64,000 nucleotides of DNA from assembly GCA_028571685.1 (NCBI GenBank), contig CM053141.1, positions 72,401,833-72,465,832 of the forward strand. Reading direction: 5' to 3'. The translations under genes were made by a program, and so were the position numbers. The notes below the pieces were generated by a model. It worked only from the letters and a program-made list of their open reading frames with translations, was not told where the DNA came from and did no database searches. Origin of the DNA: Heterohyrax brucei (Eukaryota; Chordata; Mammalia; Hyracoidea; Procaviidae). Of this stretch, positions 1 to 11,469 are shown piece by piece (position 1 is the first letter of the stretch; every line of letters starts with the position of its first letter).

Positions 1-129
1 GTCTGTCTGTTCTGGGCTGAGCCCTTATTCCACTTTCCTTTGCCCTCAAAAGTGAAACAGAACATCTTGTTCCCGAGCTGCCCAACACACATACTTCACA
101 GTGCTGCCAAGATTGTAGCTGACCAACTG

Positions 130-422
130 GCCTACTTTAGAGCGTCAGAACACTCCTTAGAAGCGAGGATGGCGAGACTTTGTCTCACATACTTTGGACA
201 AACCAGGCCCTGGTGAAGAACATGACACTTGTTAAAGAACATGGTCAAGGAAAAAGAGGAAGATCCTCAAAGAAATGGATTGACATAGTGGCTGTGACAA
301 CGGGCTCGGGTATGGCCTGGCAACAAATGTGAGAACAGCATAGAACCAGGCAGTGATTTTTCTGCTGTTCGAGGGTCTCTGTGAGTCACAGCCTACTCAG
401 TGGCACCTGACAGCAACAACAG
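130..422 (+). mobile_element. RTE-clade LINE, 3' end fragment
   Basis: Reading + strand near 250-330 gives a degraded peptide containing KRGRSSKKWIDIVA, which resembles the C-terminal end of the RTE (BovB-like) polyprotein. It is followed by the lineage-specific 3'UTR (CAGTG..., then GTGAGTCACAGCC and a CAACAACA end). The same 3' end recurs at 62.2 kb and, inverted, at 26.0 and 42.1 kb. The fragment is 5' truncated and full of substitutions. The upstream limit is approximate. Confidence 0.65.
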
Positions 423-895
423 AGAGCTTCAATTTATGAAATTTACAGCTCTTATTTCCAGTACCCAACTCCTCCACCCCCCAAATAGACTGTGCCAAAA
501 GCACTGATAAATCAAGAGTCCTTTGCTTTCCTTGTAACAACCATTCTTTCTCTTCCCTCCGTTCACCCACAGCCTTGTCATTCCCTCCTGAGTAGGTAGA
601 AAATGTCGGCAGATGTGTTGTACAAAGACGCTTGGTGGTGGCCCCCTCTGTATTCTATATTCAAAAGAAACGTGCTAACAAAGTATTAGTTTTTCCATTT
701 CTGGAATGCTGTACTTCTAAAGGAATTCCCTTCCAGAGACCCATTCAGACAATTTTACCTTTTTCAAAATGAAGAGGACAGAGTTGCTCCCGTGGTTTTT
801 CGATGAGGTCAGGTCATTGTTTAGATATTTTGAACAGTCCTTATTGCAATTTAAATGTTCTAAGCTTTTTAAAAATAGATTCTACATCAAGTATG

Positions 896-1053
896 GAGCC
901 TGGACGGAGCAGTGATTGAGATCTAGGGTTGCCCAGCTAAACTCAAGCAGCTGCCCTCTAGAAACCATAAGGCACAGTTCTACTCTGTCCTGTAGAGTTA
1001 CTCTGAATCAGAATCAACTGGAGAACAACAGCATTGGTTTGACTGGGTTTTTA
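896..1053 (+). repeat. AfroSINE
   Basis: tRNA-like head (GGAGCAGTGATTGAG), then CTCTAGAAACCATAAGGCAC, a TTCTACTCTGTCCTGTAG core and the tail GAATCAGAATCAACTGG. Diverged copy in sense orientation. Confidence 0.85.
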
Positions 1054-1321
1054 GATCAAATATAAGAGGATGAAGGTTTAACGGCCTAAGAGAAAGCTGT
1101 AGGGATTGTTTTCACCTGGTTTTAATGATCCTTACATTCTTTCTCCTGCGCCTTCTTCAGGAGAAGGGCTGTCAAGTGTAGATCCAGATTTCTTTGAGGC
1201 CTAGAGTGAATAAAACATGAGGTTCTTTTCTATGAAGAAGAATATAAAATTAGTTTTAAAATAAGTGTCTATTTGACAATGAGAAAATAAACCATAACAA
1301 ATTACAAATTTTAAAAAGTAT

Positions 1322-1484
1322 CTGGGGCCCTGGTGGCAAAATGGGTAAGAGCCGAGGCTGCTAACATAAAAGGTGACAGTAGGAATCCACCAACTGCTGC
1401 TTGGAAAGTCTGTGAGGCAGTTGTGCTCCATCCTATAGGGTGTCTATGATTCTGAATCAACTTTATGGCATATAGCAACAAAAA
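1322..1484 (+). repeat. AfroSINE
   Basis: Complete short-form copy: GCCCTGGTGGCAAAATGGG head, a B-box region around 1388, the CATCCTATAGGGTGTCTATG core and a GCAACAAAAAG tail. Confidence 0.9.
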
Positions 1485-1671
1485 GCACTCAGAAAAATAA
1501 CATTGTTGTTTTGTCATTAATCACTATTTTTACTGTTACTACCTAACAGCTTGGTTCATCTCTAGTAAAACTTCTTTTTCTTATTTTTGTTTCAGACCCC
1601 TTCATATGAAAAAGATTTTATGATACCACCTCAACTAGAAACAATAGAAAGGTAATTTTTTCTGTAGTCTG

Positions 1672-1876
1672 GCATTGCTGTTGTTAGTTACCATGGAATT
1701 AGTTCTGACCGACGGCTGCCCTGTCTGTGCAGAAGAGAACCACTCCATCAGGTTTTCAAAGTCCTTGACCTTTCAGAGGCAGATCTGCAGATCTGTCTTG
1801 CATGGTGCCTCTGGGGGTGTTGAAGCCACCAACCTTTAGGCTGTCAGTGAAGCACTTAACCCTTTTTCCCACCCAG
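1672..1876 (-). repeat. AfroSINE, long form, antisense
   Basis: Begins TTGTTGTTAGTTACCATGG and ends near AGTGAAGCACTTAACCC, the reverse complement of the SINE head. It carries the extra central segment (GGCAGATCTGCAG...) typical of the longer AfroSINE subtype. Strongly diverged. Confidence 0.7.
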
Positions 1877-1929
1877 GAACCTCATATTCTCACATAGTGA
1901 ATAGCAATATGTTTTTTGGTTATTGATTG

Positions 1930-2102
1930 TCAAAACCAAAACTGAACCCACTGCCATCAAGTCCATTCTGACTCATAGTGACCCTATAAGACAGAGTAGA
2001 AACTGCTCCATAGAATTTCCAAGGAGCACCTGGGGGATTCGAACTGCCAAGCTTTTTGGTTAGCAGATATAGCCCTTAACCACTATATCACCAGGTCCTT
2101 TC
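1930..2102 (-). repeat. AfroSINE, antisense
   Basis: ACTGCCATCAAGTCCATTCT, then GACTCATAGTGACCCTATAA and GAACTGCCAAGCTTTTTGG, ending CACCAGGTCC. Full-length short form. Confidence 0.9.
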
Positions 2103-2699
2103 TGCTTCAGAATTTGTTGGTCATGCCCCATCTGAAATAGTTCCTTGCTCCAGCTGTATTTCTTGCCCTAGGAAAAGCCAGTGAAGCTCCAGACATTGTT
2201 CTGCCTTGGCAGGGCTCATGCTGACCTTTGGGTCCTTGCCTTAGCTGCTTGGTCCAGCTCAGCTAGGTCCAACATGCTGTTAGCGGTCCTGAATAGTGGC
2301 AGGGAACTAGCAGGACACAGTGTGCTCTCAGAGCTGCAGTCACGGTGAGGAGAGAATATAACAACGTCTCATTCAGAACTTTCCTCTGGTGTTAAAGATG
2401 GGTTCAAGATACTCAAGGAAGTCCCTCGAGGAGCAAGAAATCACTGAAAAAAGCACCACCCACAGATCTGGGACATACAGAGTGAACCATTGGCTGGAAT
2501 AGTGCTTTAGACAGCAGGCTCATCTCCACATCCCTGAAGAAGGCATACGGGCTTGGAAGGGACAAAAAAGAAGCCTCTCACTAACTTGACTCAAAGTCCT
2601 CCTCTGCATTCAGTGCCTTCAATAGATAGGACATTGTGGAACAAAAACAGAACTGAGTTCCCTTGCAAAAGTGATCCCAACTTAGAAAAGAAAAAGAAA

Positions 2700-2888
2700 G
2701 CTAGGTACTATCAAGTCATTCCCAACTCATGGCACCCCGTCCGTGTCGGAATAGAACTGTGCTCCACAGAATTTTTAATGGCTGCTCTTTTGTAAGTAGA
2801 TCATCAGGCCTTTCTTTTGAGGAACCCCTGGGTGGACTCAAATCACCCATCTTTCAGGTCAGCACCTGGCTGTGTTCACCATTCGTAC
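2700..2888 (-). repeat. AfroSINE, long form, antisense
   Basis: TAGGTACTATCAAGTCATTC head, then AGAACTGTGCTCCACAG, with the long-form central part (GTAGATCATCAGGCC) and a degenerate 3' end. Confidence 0.75.
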
Positions 2889-2921
2889 CTCTCAAGTACT
2901 CCAGCCCTGATTTAGTATTCT

Positions 2922-3045
2922 CAAAATTGTAAGCTTCCTGAGACAAGGATTTTTGTCTATTTGGTTCACGGGTACATCCTCATCACTTAGAATAATCTAG
3001 CAAACGGTTGGTGCTTGATAAATATTCACTGAAAGAATGAGATGT
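2922..3045 (+). repeat. L2 LINE 3' end
   Basis: The motif series TTGTAAGCTTCCTGAGACA, TTTGTCTATTTGGTTC and GGTGCTTGATAAATATTCAC is the ancient L2 3' terminus. Confidence 0.7.
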
Positions 3046-3403
3046 CTCCTTCTCTGAATATTTCTCCATGTGTGGGAAGGCTAAAATGAGTTTAAATGCC
3101 TTTTTGTTTTGCTGGGATAAAGCAGGCCAGCCAACTGGAAGTTACTGGCTTTTAATGTCTTCCCCCACCCCGGAGATGCATGATCTTACATCATCTAAGC
3201 CTGTCCCCCCCACTTTGGGGGAGGGGACTTTAAAGCATAGTTTAAACATCATGTCATTTTCTTTTCATTTTGAGAATATGCTCTAGCGCTGCCCAGATAG
3301 TCAAATGTCAAGCCTTTTAGCTTGAGATTGTTCTAATTATGCTGTAATGCCTGGAAATTTTCAGGGTTTAAAAAAAAAAAAAAAAAAAAAGCTGTTCAAT
3401 CTC

Positions 3404-3893
3404 TGTGTTAGCTTCCTAGGGCTGCTGTAAAAGTGTCAAACCCTGGGTGGCTTAAAAATGACAGGAAATTATCGTCTCACAGTTCTGGAGGCTGAAAGTC
3501 TAAATTCAGTGTGTTGACTCCTTCTGAAGCTCTAGGGGAAGATCCTTCCTGGTCCCTCCTGACTGCGGGGAGTGCCAGGCTTTGGTTTGTGGCAGCATGG
3601 TCCCCATCTCTGCCTCCGTCTTCATGGGGCCATCCTCCCTGTGTGTCTCTGTGCCTTTTCTGTTTTTATGAGGACATTACTCAGACTGGATTAGGACCAC
3701 CCACTCCAGTACCAGTACAACCTCATCTTAACGTACAATATCTGAAGTTGATGATCTGTTCTTTCTGTTGTCCTTCATCCTGTGAGGTACGTACAACATC
3801 TTCAAAGACTCTATTTCCACACAGGGTTACGTTCACATGTACAGCGGTAGGATTTCAATGTATTTTTCAAGGACATAATTCAATTGAAAATAT
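3404..3893 (-). mobile_element. MaLR (MLT1-like) LTR, antisense
   Basis: Starts TGTGTTAGCTTCCTAGGGCT, continues TCTCACAGTTCTGGAGGCTG, TTATGAGGACATTACTCAGA and GGATTAGGACCACCC, and ends AAGGACATAATTCA. This is the order of an inverted MLT1-type LTR. A 142-codon open frame at 3511-3939 lies inside it and is not a gene. A 22-nt A-run sits just upstream at about 3369-3390. Confidence 0.75.
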
Positions 3894-4177
3894 AGTTTTT
3901 TTAAACACTCAACCTAAGTCACTCGGAGGAGATTTTTGAAAATGTGAAGGTTTCTTCTTATTTCTTGAGGATTCTGAGACACTCTTTTGACAAGTGCAAA
4001 GACAAAAATGCGCTCAGAGTGCTCACTGGTGGGTTATTGTGGACCTTTCTATTTCTGGCTCACTTTTTTCAGTTTCCTTTCCACTAAATTAAATGTCAGA
4101 TAATTTCAAGTTGCATTTCTAACTTAATTTTAATTGTAGTTCAAAATTTTTTAATTTGCAATAATAAACAGTCAACT

Positions 4178-4709
4178 TTCTGGCGTTGGAGTCTGGACAC
4201 AATGTACAGAAATGCTACCTCACTAGATGAAGGGCAAGAATGAAGAGCAGGTCATCAGCTTTGGGCCTCAGATGGCTGAAGGAGAGAATGTATTTGGTGT
4301 GGGCCACATTTTTATACCCTTCAATGATACTTTTGTCCATGCCACTCATCTCTTTGACAAGAAACCATCTGCTGTGTGACTAGTGTGATAAATGTGAAGA
4401 CTGACTGAGACAAATCCTCACTATATGCTCCCATGTTTGCTGCCCAGAATGTGACCCAGAAGTACAGTAGGCTAGGCACCTCTGCCTTACGTGTCAAACC
4501 CCATGCCACAGGTACAAATAGGACCAAGACCCCCAAGCCAAGGGCCCAATCTTCCCTCAGAGCCCTTGCTTGGTCTAGAATGAAGATCAGGCAGATTCAG
4601 GATGTCACCTCCGTCCCCTCCAATAGCACTCACAGAAAGAAGGGTCACTGTGGTTGCCAGTGTGAACAGGACTCCTATACTGTTAATAAATTACTTGTAT
4701 GTAAAAATA
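4178..4709 (+). pseudogene. RPS14P: Processed pseudogene of ribosomal protein S14
   Basis: Intronless copy of the mRNA for the small-subunit ribosomal protein S14. The parental ATG is preserved at 4212, but codon 5 is a stop (TAG, 4224-4226). Downstream, the conserved peptide stretches EQVIS, GENVFGV, FNDTFVH, NRTKTP and SALRALA (here SSLRALA) can be read in order across the parental coding length. A one-base loss near 4361 shifts the frame into a TGA, and another indel near the end displaces the normal stop. The 5'UTR (GGAGTCTGGA) and the 3'UTR with AATAAA (4685-4690) and an A-rich tail are retained. A direct repeat of about 14 bp (AATAAACAGTCAACT at 4163-4177; AATAAACATTCACT at 4710-4723) flanks the copy, the signature of L1-mediated retroposition. 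It has no coding capacity. Identification rests on my memory of the RPS14 sequence and is firm. Confidence 0.95.
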
Positions 4710-4903
4710 AATAAACATTCACTATAAACAATATAAACATTTAAATACAAATTTGGAAACAAAATAGAAGTGTATGAAGAAATATATGCCCTCATTAAAC
4801 AGAGGAGACTAGAATTTAGAAAGTTTAAAAGATAATGGTGTGCTTGTATCCTAGAGGTTATTTTATGCTTGACTATTGACTTTCTTCTTGCAAATACTGA
4901 CAG

Positions 4904-5033
4904 CCCTGGTGGTGCAGTGATTAAGATCTTGGCTGCTAACCAAAATGTTGATAGTTCAAATCCACCAATTCTTTTCTGTCCCAAGGGTCAACTATGAGTC
5001 AGAATCAACTGGATGGTAACAGGTTTGGGTTTC
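4904..5033 (+). repeat. AfroSINE, internally deleted
   Basis: GCCCTGGTGGTGCAGTGATT head and AGTTCAAATCCACCA B box, then a jump to GTCAACTATGAGTCAGAATC and GGTTTGGGTTT. The GGAAACCCTATGGGGCAG middle is missing. Confidence 0.85.
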
Positions 5034-5727
5034 AGGGTCTTATAAATACTATAAAGTCAAAATACATGTGATAAAACTACTTGAAGAAATAACACTCCCT
5101 CCATCCCCTTGAACTGCTACCCTCTCTCATCTTTCTCCTTAACATCATTGTAGCCATCAAAGAATCATCCGCCACTTTGGATTTTATTGTTAAATCTGTC
5201 CTATTTGCAGCAAGCAGACTTTGTTTCCTTAGAATCAAGACACCCACCTGTATGTGACCTGGGACAACTCACTTTACCTCTTCAGCATCTCTGGGAAAGA
5301 TGAATAATCTTTAATATTTTAACCTTGAAAAGACTATGCCCTCTCTCCCTCTTTTATATTATTCAAAATGAAAACAATCTTGGATCATAACATAAAGATC
5401 AAGACATCCAATAAGATTTTGATTCCCCCCATAATGACCACTTCCTTGTTTGGGAGGAAATATTAAATAAGAAATTCTTTCAAAGCTTCCGTAAGCATCT
5501 GACTATCAGATAATCTAAACCCACTAAGGCTAGGTACATTTCACACTCCCTCTGATTCTGAAAGTCTGTAGTTGTTAAAATAACTAATAATAATTGAATA
5601 AATAATTGAATAATTAATAATTGTTCAATAATTGATAAATATAAATGGTATCAAATAAAGGTAAACAATAAAATACCATTTGAGGAATAGAAAGAAATGA
5701 ATAAGGCTATTTTAAAAAGTTAATGAC
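5034..5727. other. Intergenic, no recognised gene
   Basis: AT-rich sequence with an AATAATTGAATAATT-rich low-complexity patch at about 5580-5640. No gene or clear repeat family is seen. Confidence 0.6.
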
Positions 5728-5812
5728 GGGGCTGGGAGAGCAGTGGAAGCTGCACCTAGGTGGGCATGTAAATTTGTATGGGAATGTACATTTTCACTCG
5801 GTCATAACAAAA
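5727..5812 (+). mobile_element. Very short 5'-truncated L1 3' end with TSD
   Basis: About 86 bp matching the 3' terminus of the L1 copy at 29.5-30.4 kb (GGGAGAGCAGTGGAAGCTGC, GGGAATGTACATTTTCACTC, GTCATAAC, A-run). It is bounded by a perfect 13-bp direct repeat AAAAAGTTAATGA at 5714-5726 and 5813-5825. Confidence 0.85.
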
Positions 5813-6240
5813 AAAAAGTTAATGAGTACCCTTCTCCTTAGGTGTGGACTGCACATAGTGATTGCTTTCCAAAGAGCATAATATTAAAAAAAAAAAAAAA
5901 AAGACTGACTTTACAGTAAAGAAACGTGGCAAACAAACCCTACTTCAGCGAGGTCTTCAAGGTCAACATCGACAGTCATAAATCATGTTGATAGCATGCA
6001 TTCTTGATATAATTTGATAAAAATAGTACTTTACTTCTATGGTTGCTCTCAAAATAACCCATAACCTTAATCTAATCATGAGGGAAAACATCAGAAAAAA
6101 TCCAATAGAAAGGTACCCTACAAAATCCCTGACCAGTACTCCTCAAAACTGTCATCAAGTCCAACAAAAATCTGGGGAACTCTCACCACTGAGTAGAGCC
6201 TTAGGAAACAAGGCAGTTAAATGTAATTTCGTTTCCTGGA

Positions 6241-6372
6241 AGCCAGCCAAGTGCCGTCGAATCGGATCCGACTCATGACGACCCTAGGGGCCAGGGTAGA
6301 ACTGACCCCCAGAGTATTCAAAGAGCACCTGGTGGATTTGAACTGCCGACCTCTTGGTTAGCAGTGGTAAGA
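6241..6372 (-). repeat. AfroSINE, antisense, with palindromic end
   Basis: Begins AGCCAGCCAAGTGCCGTCGA with a near-palindrome around GGATCC (6259-6274), then CAGGGTAGAACTGACCCCCA and GAACTGCCGACCTCTTGG. Head truncated after GTTAGCAGTGG. Confidence 0.85.
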
Positions 6373-6404
6373 AAAGGAAATCTGAATAAACTATTAAAAA
6401 AAAA

Positions 6405-6548
6405 AAAAAAGCCCTCTGTTGTCAAGTCGATTCCAATTCTTAGTGAACCTTTAGGACAGAGTAGAACTGACCTACAGAGTTTTCAAGGAGCACCTGGTGA
6501 ATTCAAACTGCCAACCTTTTGATTTGCAGTCAATGTCATCAGGGTTTC
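6405..6548 (-). repeat. AfroSINE, antisense
   Basis: A-run, then TTGTCAAGTCGATTCCAATT, GGACAGAGTAGAACTGACC and CAAACTGCCAACCTTTTG, ending CATCAGGGTTTC. Confidence 0.9.
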
Positions 6549-7264
6549 TAAATAAACTATAGCAACATTGATTTATTAATTATGACAACTGTACATTTCT
6601 AATGAAGATGTTGATAATAGAGGAATCTGTGTATGGGGTACAGGGAAACTGTCTAGTTTTTTTTATTTTTAAATCTAAAATTGCTCTGAAAATTTTAAAA
6701 ATAAAAAAACTAATGAACAATTATTTAAAGTAATAAGGACAATGACCTGAAAGCATTAAAAATGTTTTATATTGGTTCATCAAGTACAGGTTGTAGGGTA
6801 CAGTGGAGTTCTTATTTTTGAAGTGTTGGAAAAGGGGTGTTTATTCATTTCTGCCTAATGATTCTAAGCAGAATCTTATCTGAATTTCCCTGGAATCCTC
6901 TGTGATGAAAAGAGTACCTACTGTAGTGTAACTAAACTATTAGCCTACTCTGTACTCTCCAGTCTAACTCATCTGTTCTGAGCCTTAGTCACCTGGCATC
7001 TCCAGTTTGAAGTTTGCCAGACGTCGGCAGTTTTTCCACAGTAAGGGTAGAAGTTATTTTACAGCCATACCAAGATTGACCTTCTGACCGTGCCATTTCT
7101 AAGATGTATAGTAATACTACAAAACTTACTTAACCTTTCTGAAAGTCAATTTTTTCCTCTTTGTTATGAAGAAAACCCCAGAAACAACAACAGCAGCAGT
7201 AGGCACAAAGTCTTACAGGGTTGTGGTGAGCAACAAAATGAAACCAGAGTATGTGGCAGAGGAA
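6549..7264. other. Intergenic, no recognised gene
   Basis: AT-rich sequence with no supported gene or confident repeat assignment. Confidence 0.55.
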
Positions 7265-7274
7265 AAGTTCTCAG

Positions 7275-7457
7275 GGGGTTAGGAGAGGGTGGAGAGGAGG
7301 GGTCAGGTGCTCATTAAGTGGATGCTAGAAGTAAAGAGTGAAAAGGAGGAACGTGCTGTCACAGGGTGCAGAGAGCAGGTAGAGTTGCAGAGAGGCAAGC
7401 TTGCAAAGTTGACTTAGATTGTGTACTTTGGCTTAATCATAATAAAATAAATAAAAT
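7275..7457 (+). mobile_element. 5'-truncated L1 3'UTR with TSD
   Basis: Matches the 3' end of the L1 at 28.4-28.6 kb (GTGGATGCTAGAAG, GTGCTGTCACAGGGTG, TTGACTTAGATTGTG, TTAATCATAATAAAATAA). A perfect 10-bp direct repeat AAGTTCTCAG flanks it at 7265-7274 and 7458-7467. Confidence 0.8.
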
Positions 7458-7467
7458 AAGTTCTCAG

Positions 7468-9039
7468 TAAATGACAGTTCATATTAATAATCAGGGCCAT
7501 CAGTCCAATTTGAGAGGAAATCACTTCTATAACAAAATACACCTTAGCTCTTGCTTTCAAATCCCCCGCCCCTCTTAACAGGCCACATAGCGGTATGCAT
7601 CAAGAAAGCTCTGCTGACAACAGCCCAGTTTGTTATCTGAGTCTTGGTCATTAAGCAAAGTCTGGGTCTTTGTACTGGTTTCATTACCACTGGGCAAGCA
7701 CAGAAAAACTAAGCCACAGGATAATCTCTGTCTGCCAATGCCCTGTATTCTGAAAACAAAAACTCAATTAGAAAAAAAAAAGCTGCAAACAGTGTCAGAC
7801 AGCAAGTCTAGGCTTGGGAGTGGGGCAGAGGGGCTCCTTTTACTCCTGGCCCCGAAGCACCTGTCACAGAAACGGAGGATGGCCCAGACTGGACTTCTTC
7901 CCTCCACCGCTGCCCTGCTGCCCTGGCTGCTACAAACCGCAGCTCCCAGCAACGTGGTGCAGCCCACTCTGAGACTAGAAAGCACCCATTGAAGGGTTGC
8001 AGCTGCCAGTGCTGCTTGCCCAAATACTAATAAAGCCTCAACTTCAGTTACAGTGAAGAAGACACTACTGTGTTCTTCAAAGCCTCAGTCATGGCTATAA
8101 AACATTAAAAGCAAACTGGCAATTGTTAAACACTGCATGTGTTTACACCCCGAATCTTGAATCACAATGGGCAGCTTCAACTGCCAAGACCAGGCTGTAT
8201 CCTGGACACTGGAGTCTGTTCTCTGACCCTCCCGACAGAGAAGTAAAGTTGAGTAAATACCATATCGCTTTGCTTTGGATAGACATTTGCTCAGAGGGCT
8301 TTCAATAGTGGTACCCCCCTCCACCTTAAGACAGGGTTGGAGGGGCAAATAATTCTAGAAGCAACACACTGTATCACACTGATGTGTGCTCAGAAGCTTT
8401 GAGGCTTTATAAGCTATTCTAAAAGAGAAAGTCTAAGCTATATTAAACAAAATACATCCAAACGAATGCCAAGAATATCTAGGATTCTTTCAAAAACGTC
8501 TTTGACGAAAATACTGGGGGCAGGGGAGTTACGGGAGTAGATGAAAAAAGGTTAAGAGTGTGTGCTTAGGCGGTTAAAGCTAGTGATGGGCTTCCTTATG
8601 CTATATTCATGTGAAGCCTTCATCTTTATTTTTCATTTTGAAAAAAATACAACAAAGTCCCTTTGCTCTCCCCTCTTCCCAGGCCATAATGCATAATTTT
8701 TAAAAAATATCTTAGTCTAGTTTGTGCTTTTTTACTTCTTATCAGTTTTTTTCTTTTCCTGGTAATAAAAGAAGAACATTGTCATCATGACAAATCAAGA
8801 ACACGAAGACAAGAGATTGAAAAAGAAAATAAGAATAAGTCTCATACTTTTGATCTAGGCCACATTAGTATTTTTAATGGATTTCCTTTCCATCTTTATA
8901 AACAGACTCATATAGACACACACAAGGAAAAAATAATTAACATGCCTAGATGGAATCCAGTTATATTTAGCTTTTTCTTTAATCACTCGTGACCATTCCC
9001 CATACCATTAAAGAAATCCATTGCCTTGTTAAAGAAATC
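7468..9039. other. Intergenic, no recognised gene
   Basis: About 1.6 kb without a clear lineage-specific repeat. A 120-codon open frame at 7630-7992 (+) resembles no family I know and has overlapping open frames on the other strand. Treated as chance. Confidence 0.5.
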
Positions 9040-9082
9040 CATTGCCATCAAGTCAATTCCAACTCACAGCAACCTTTTAGAT
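9040..9082 (-). repeat. AfroSINE fragment, antisense
   Basis: Only TTGCCATCAAGTCAATTCC and AACTCACAGCAACC remain, next to a short local duplication (AAAGAAATCCATTGCC appears twice, 9010-9045). Confidence 0.65.
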
Positions 9083-9444
9083 ATTCCTAAAAGATTAATA
9101 ATATGAAATGGTGATGGTATTTTTCACCATATGTTTCTTTATGCCACAAAAAGTTCAGCATAATTTTACCATCATGCCACACCTAAAATATATAAGAGGA
9201 CTCTTAGAGATTACAGAAAAATTTGCACTAGATATATACCACTTTCTTGGGAATAATGTAAGTGTCACAGCTGAATCCAGCATAGTACTTGGCAAGTTAT
9301 AAATATAGTTGTAAGAGGCCCAGTGAAGATTTCTCACTTTCAAACGTGCTCTGAAAGAGAAATAAGAAAAAGGAATGAAAATAGAGCTTAAGGGTGGGAT
9401 GTGAATATGGGGAGCAAAGCCAGCAACGGAGGCAGTGACTCAGC

Positions 9445-9475
9445 TCACACACACACACACAGACACACACATACC
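9445..9475. repeat. (CA)n microsatellite
   Basis: Runs of CA dinucleotides interrupted by one GA. Confidence 0.9.
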
Positions 9476-9635
9476 AATTCTGCAGGCTTTGCACCAGCTG
9501 ACGTGATCACTGTTTCTTAATTAAGAACTTTAGAGTGAACACTCAAAAGTCTCAAGTTAAAATCATAACGAGTAAGAAGAAATGACATTTGGGGAATGCA
9601 GGGGAAGCAGTGATGGCAGGCAGAGCCAAAGACCA

Positions 9636-9880
9636 GCTATTCAACGTTTAGTGAGCACCTGCTACACACAGAGAGCTACAGGTTGGACGTGAACGCAGAG
9701 AGATGAATGAGTCAAGCTACAGTGCTTGACTCACAGAGCTGTAGTCTAATGGGGAAGACAGGACATAAGCAAATCAGTGTAGCACCACACTGGAATCGCA
9801 TGTACAGAGGAACGAATTCTTGAGAAGCCCAGCAGAATAGAGGCAAGGGTTCACAGGATCAGGAAGCATCAAAGAGGAAG
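9636..9880 (+). repeat. L2 LINE fragment
   Basis: TTTAGTGAGCACCTGCTACA, then AGAGCTGTAGTCTAATGGGG and AAGACAGGACATAAGCAAAT is the order of the L2 3' region (cf. the copy at 16.1 kb). Confidence 0.65.
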
Positions 9881-10211
9881 TAACCATGGAGCAGAGTTGA
9901 GAAAAATAAGACCTCATGAATATGGACTAAAAGGAGAAAACCGGGGAAATTTTTACAGTTGGGTTAGGAAAGATAACCAACCAGGTCTTTATTCATTTTT
10001 TTTTTTTTCATGGACTTGCAATTTCATGCTGTTTGATACAGCCTTCACTTCTTTCTCAATAATAGATAAATTTCTGAAAAACTTTACACAGGACAACCTT
10101 TGAATATGTTTATATATATTCCTAATAAAGAGACTTATTTTTTGAAGGAAACCTACTGTGAATTTGTAAGCTAGATAACCTGTAATTCCCTAATTTTTAG
10201 CCACCCAAGGG

Positions 10212-10262
10212 GGAAATAAAAACCCACTGCCATCAAGTGAATTCTGACTCATAATAATCACA
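10212..10262 (-). repeat. AfroSINE fragment, antisense
   Basis: AACCCACTGCCATCAAGTGA and ATTCTGACTCATAATAATC only; truncated. Confidence 0.65.
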
Positions 10263-10419
10263 GCGTATATAAAACCATCTGTAGTTGATACAATCATGAT
10301 ACATAACTTCTCACTTATTTCATTCATCAGTCCTAAACCCCAAAGACCTAGTGTGAGTTTTATGTTTATTTGCTGACATTCACACAAACATAGACACACA
10401 CACTCTAGTTACTCCTCAT

Positions 10420-10558
10420 TACCACCGAGTTGCTTTCAACTCATAGCAATCCTTTAGGACAGAGTAGAACTGCCTCGAAGGGTTTCCAATGGAAGACTGG
10501 TAGATTTGAACTGCCAACGCTGTGGTTAGCAATCTGGGATCTTAACTACCGTGCCATG
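10420..10558 (-). repeat. AfroSINE, antisense
   Basis: TTACCACCGAGTTGCTTTC, GGACAGAGTAGAACTGCC, GAACTGCCAACGCTGTGG and a CTTAACTACCGTGCCATG head. Confidence 0.85.
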
Positions 10559-11469
10559 AGAATATTATAAATCATACAGCACAGGGTGGGTGTCAGTACA
10601 GGCAAATATGTCCAGAACAATTGCAAATTATTTAACTTCTTTTTAAACAGCATGCTTAATTGAGTTTGAAAACTACCATGTTTCAAAACTGAAACAGTAT
10701 TTTTAATTCTCAGACTAATGGTTTTTTTAATTTGTTTTGTTTTTTAACTACACTGCAGCCATCCTCAACCTACATAAACTCTTCAGACGGGTCAGAAACA
10801 TAATTACAACTTTGAAACAGAGGAAAAACAAAAGCCTGTTAAAAAGATAGCTATTTTCTGGAGTGGCAGAAAAGTAGTGAAGTTGTCCTTCTTGCAAGAT
10901 GGATCGTGCTTTGCCCTGCAGCTGAATTAGAGTAATTAAATCTTGATAGGATTGGGCGTATCTATGAATTTATGCTGCGAACAGTCGTGTGCTGTATGAC
11001 CCAGCTGACGACGGGTAGGCAGGAATCTATTCTTGTCTTCCTATGTTTTCCCTCTGATCACCGGACCAAAATGAGTTTCACTGTGGTTAGAGCAAATAAA
11101 GACTCAGGATGACTTTTTTCCCCGTCAAAGAAAAACAAAACATTCAGTTATCCTGCAAAATACTGATAATGTGACATAGAGCAGCTGTAGTTGTTATTTA
11201 AAAAGTTGCTTGTTTCATTTTTCTTAAATTGATTTTTTTTCCAAATTACTTATGTTCCACAGATACATGTGCAGTTTGAGAAAACATGATTAGACCACTT
11301 TTTAGGGCTATATTTTTTAAAAAATAAGATATTGTAGGACCATCCATAATTAGGTAAATCATACCATTGTTACCTTTCTCTGTGAATGGGATATACCCAT
11401 TGGAAAAATTCATTGCAATATAAAGGTTTCTCTGATAATTTAATCCTGGATTAATTACTTTAAGAATAA
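10559..11469. other. Intergenic, no recognised gene
   Basis: About 0.9 kb of AT-rich, apparently single-copy sequence. Confidence 0.5.

Noticed and set aside
3511-3939. 142-codon open frame on +
   Set aside because: Lies mostly within an inverted MLT1-like LTR.
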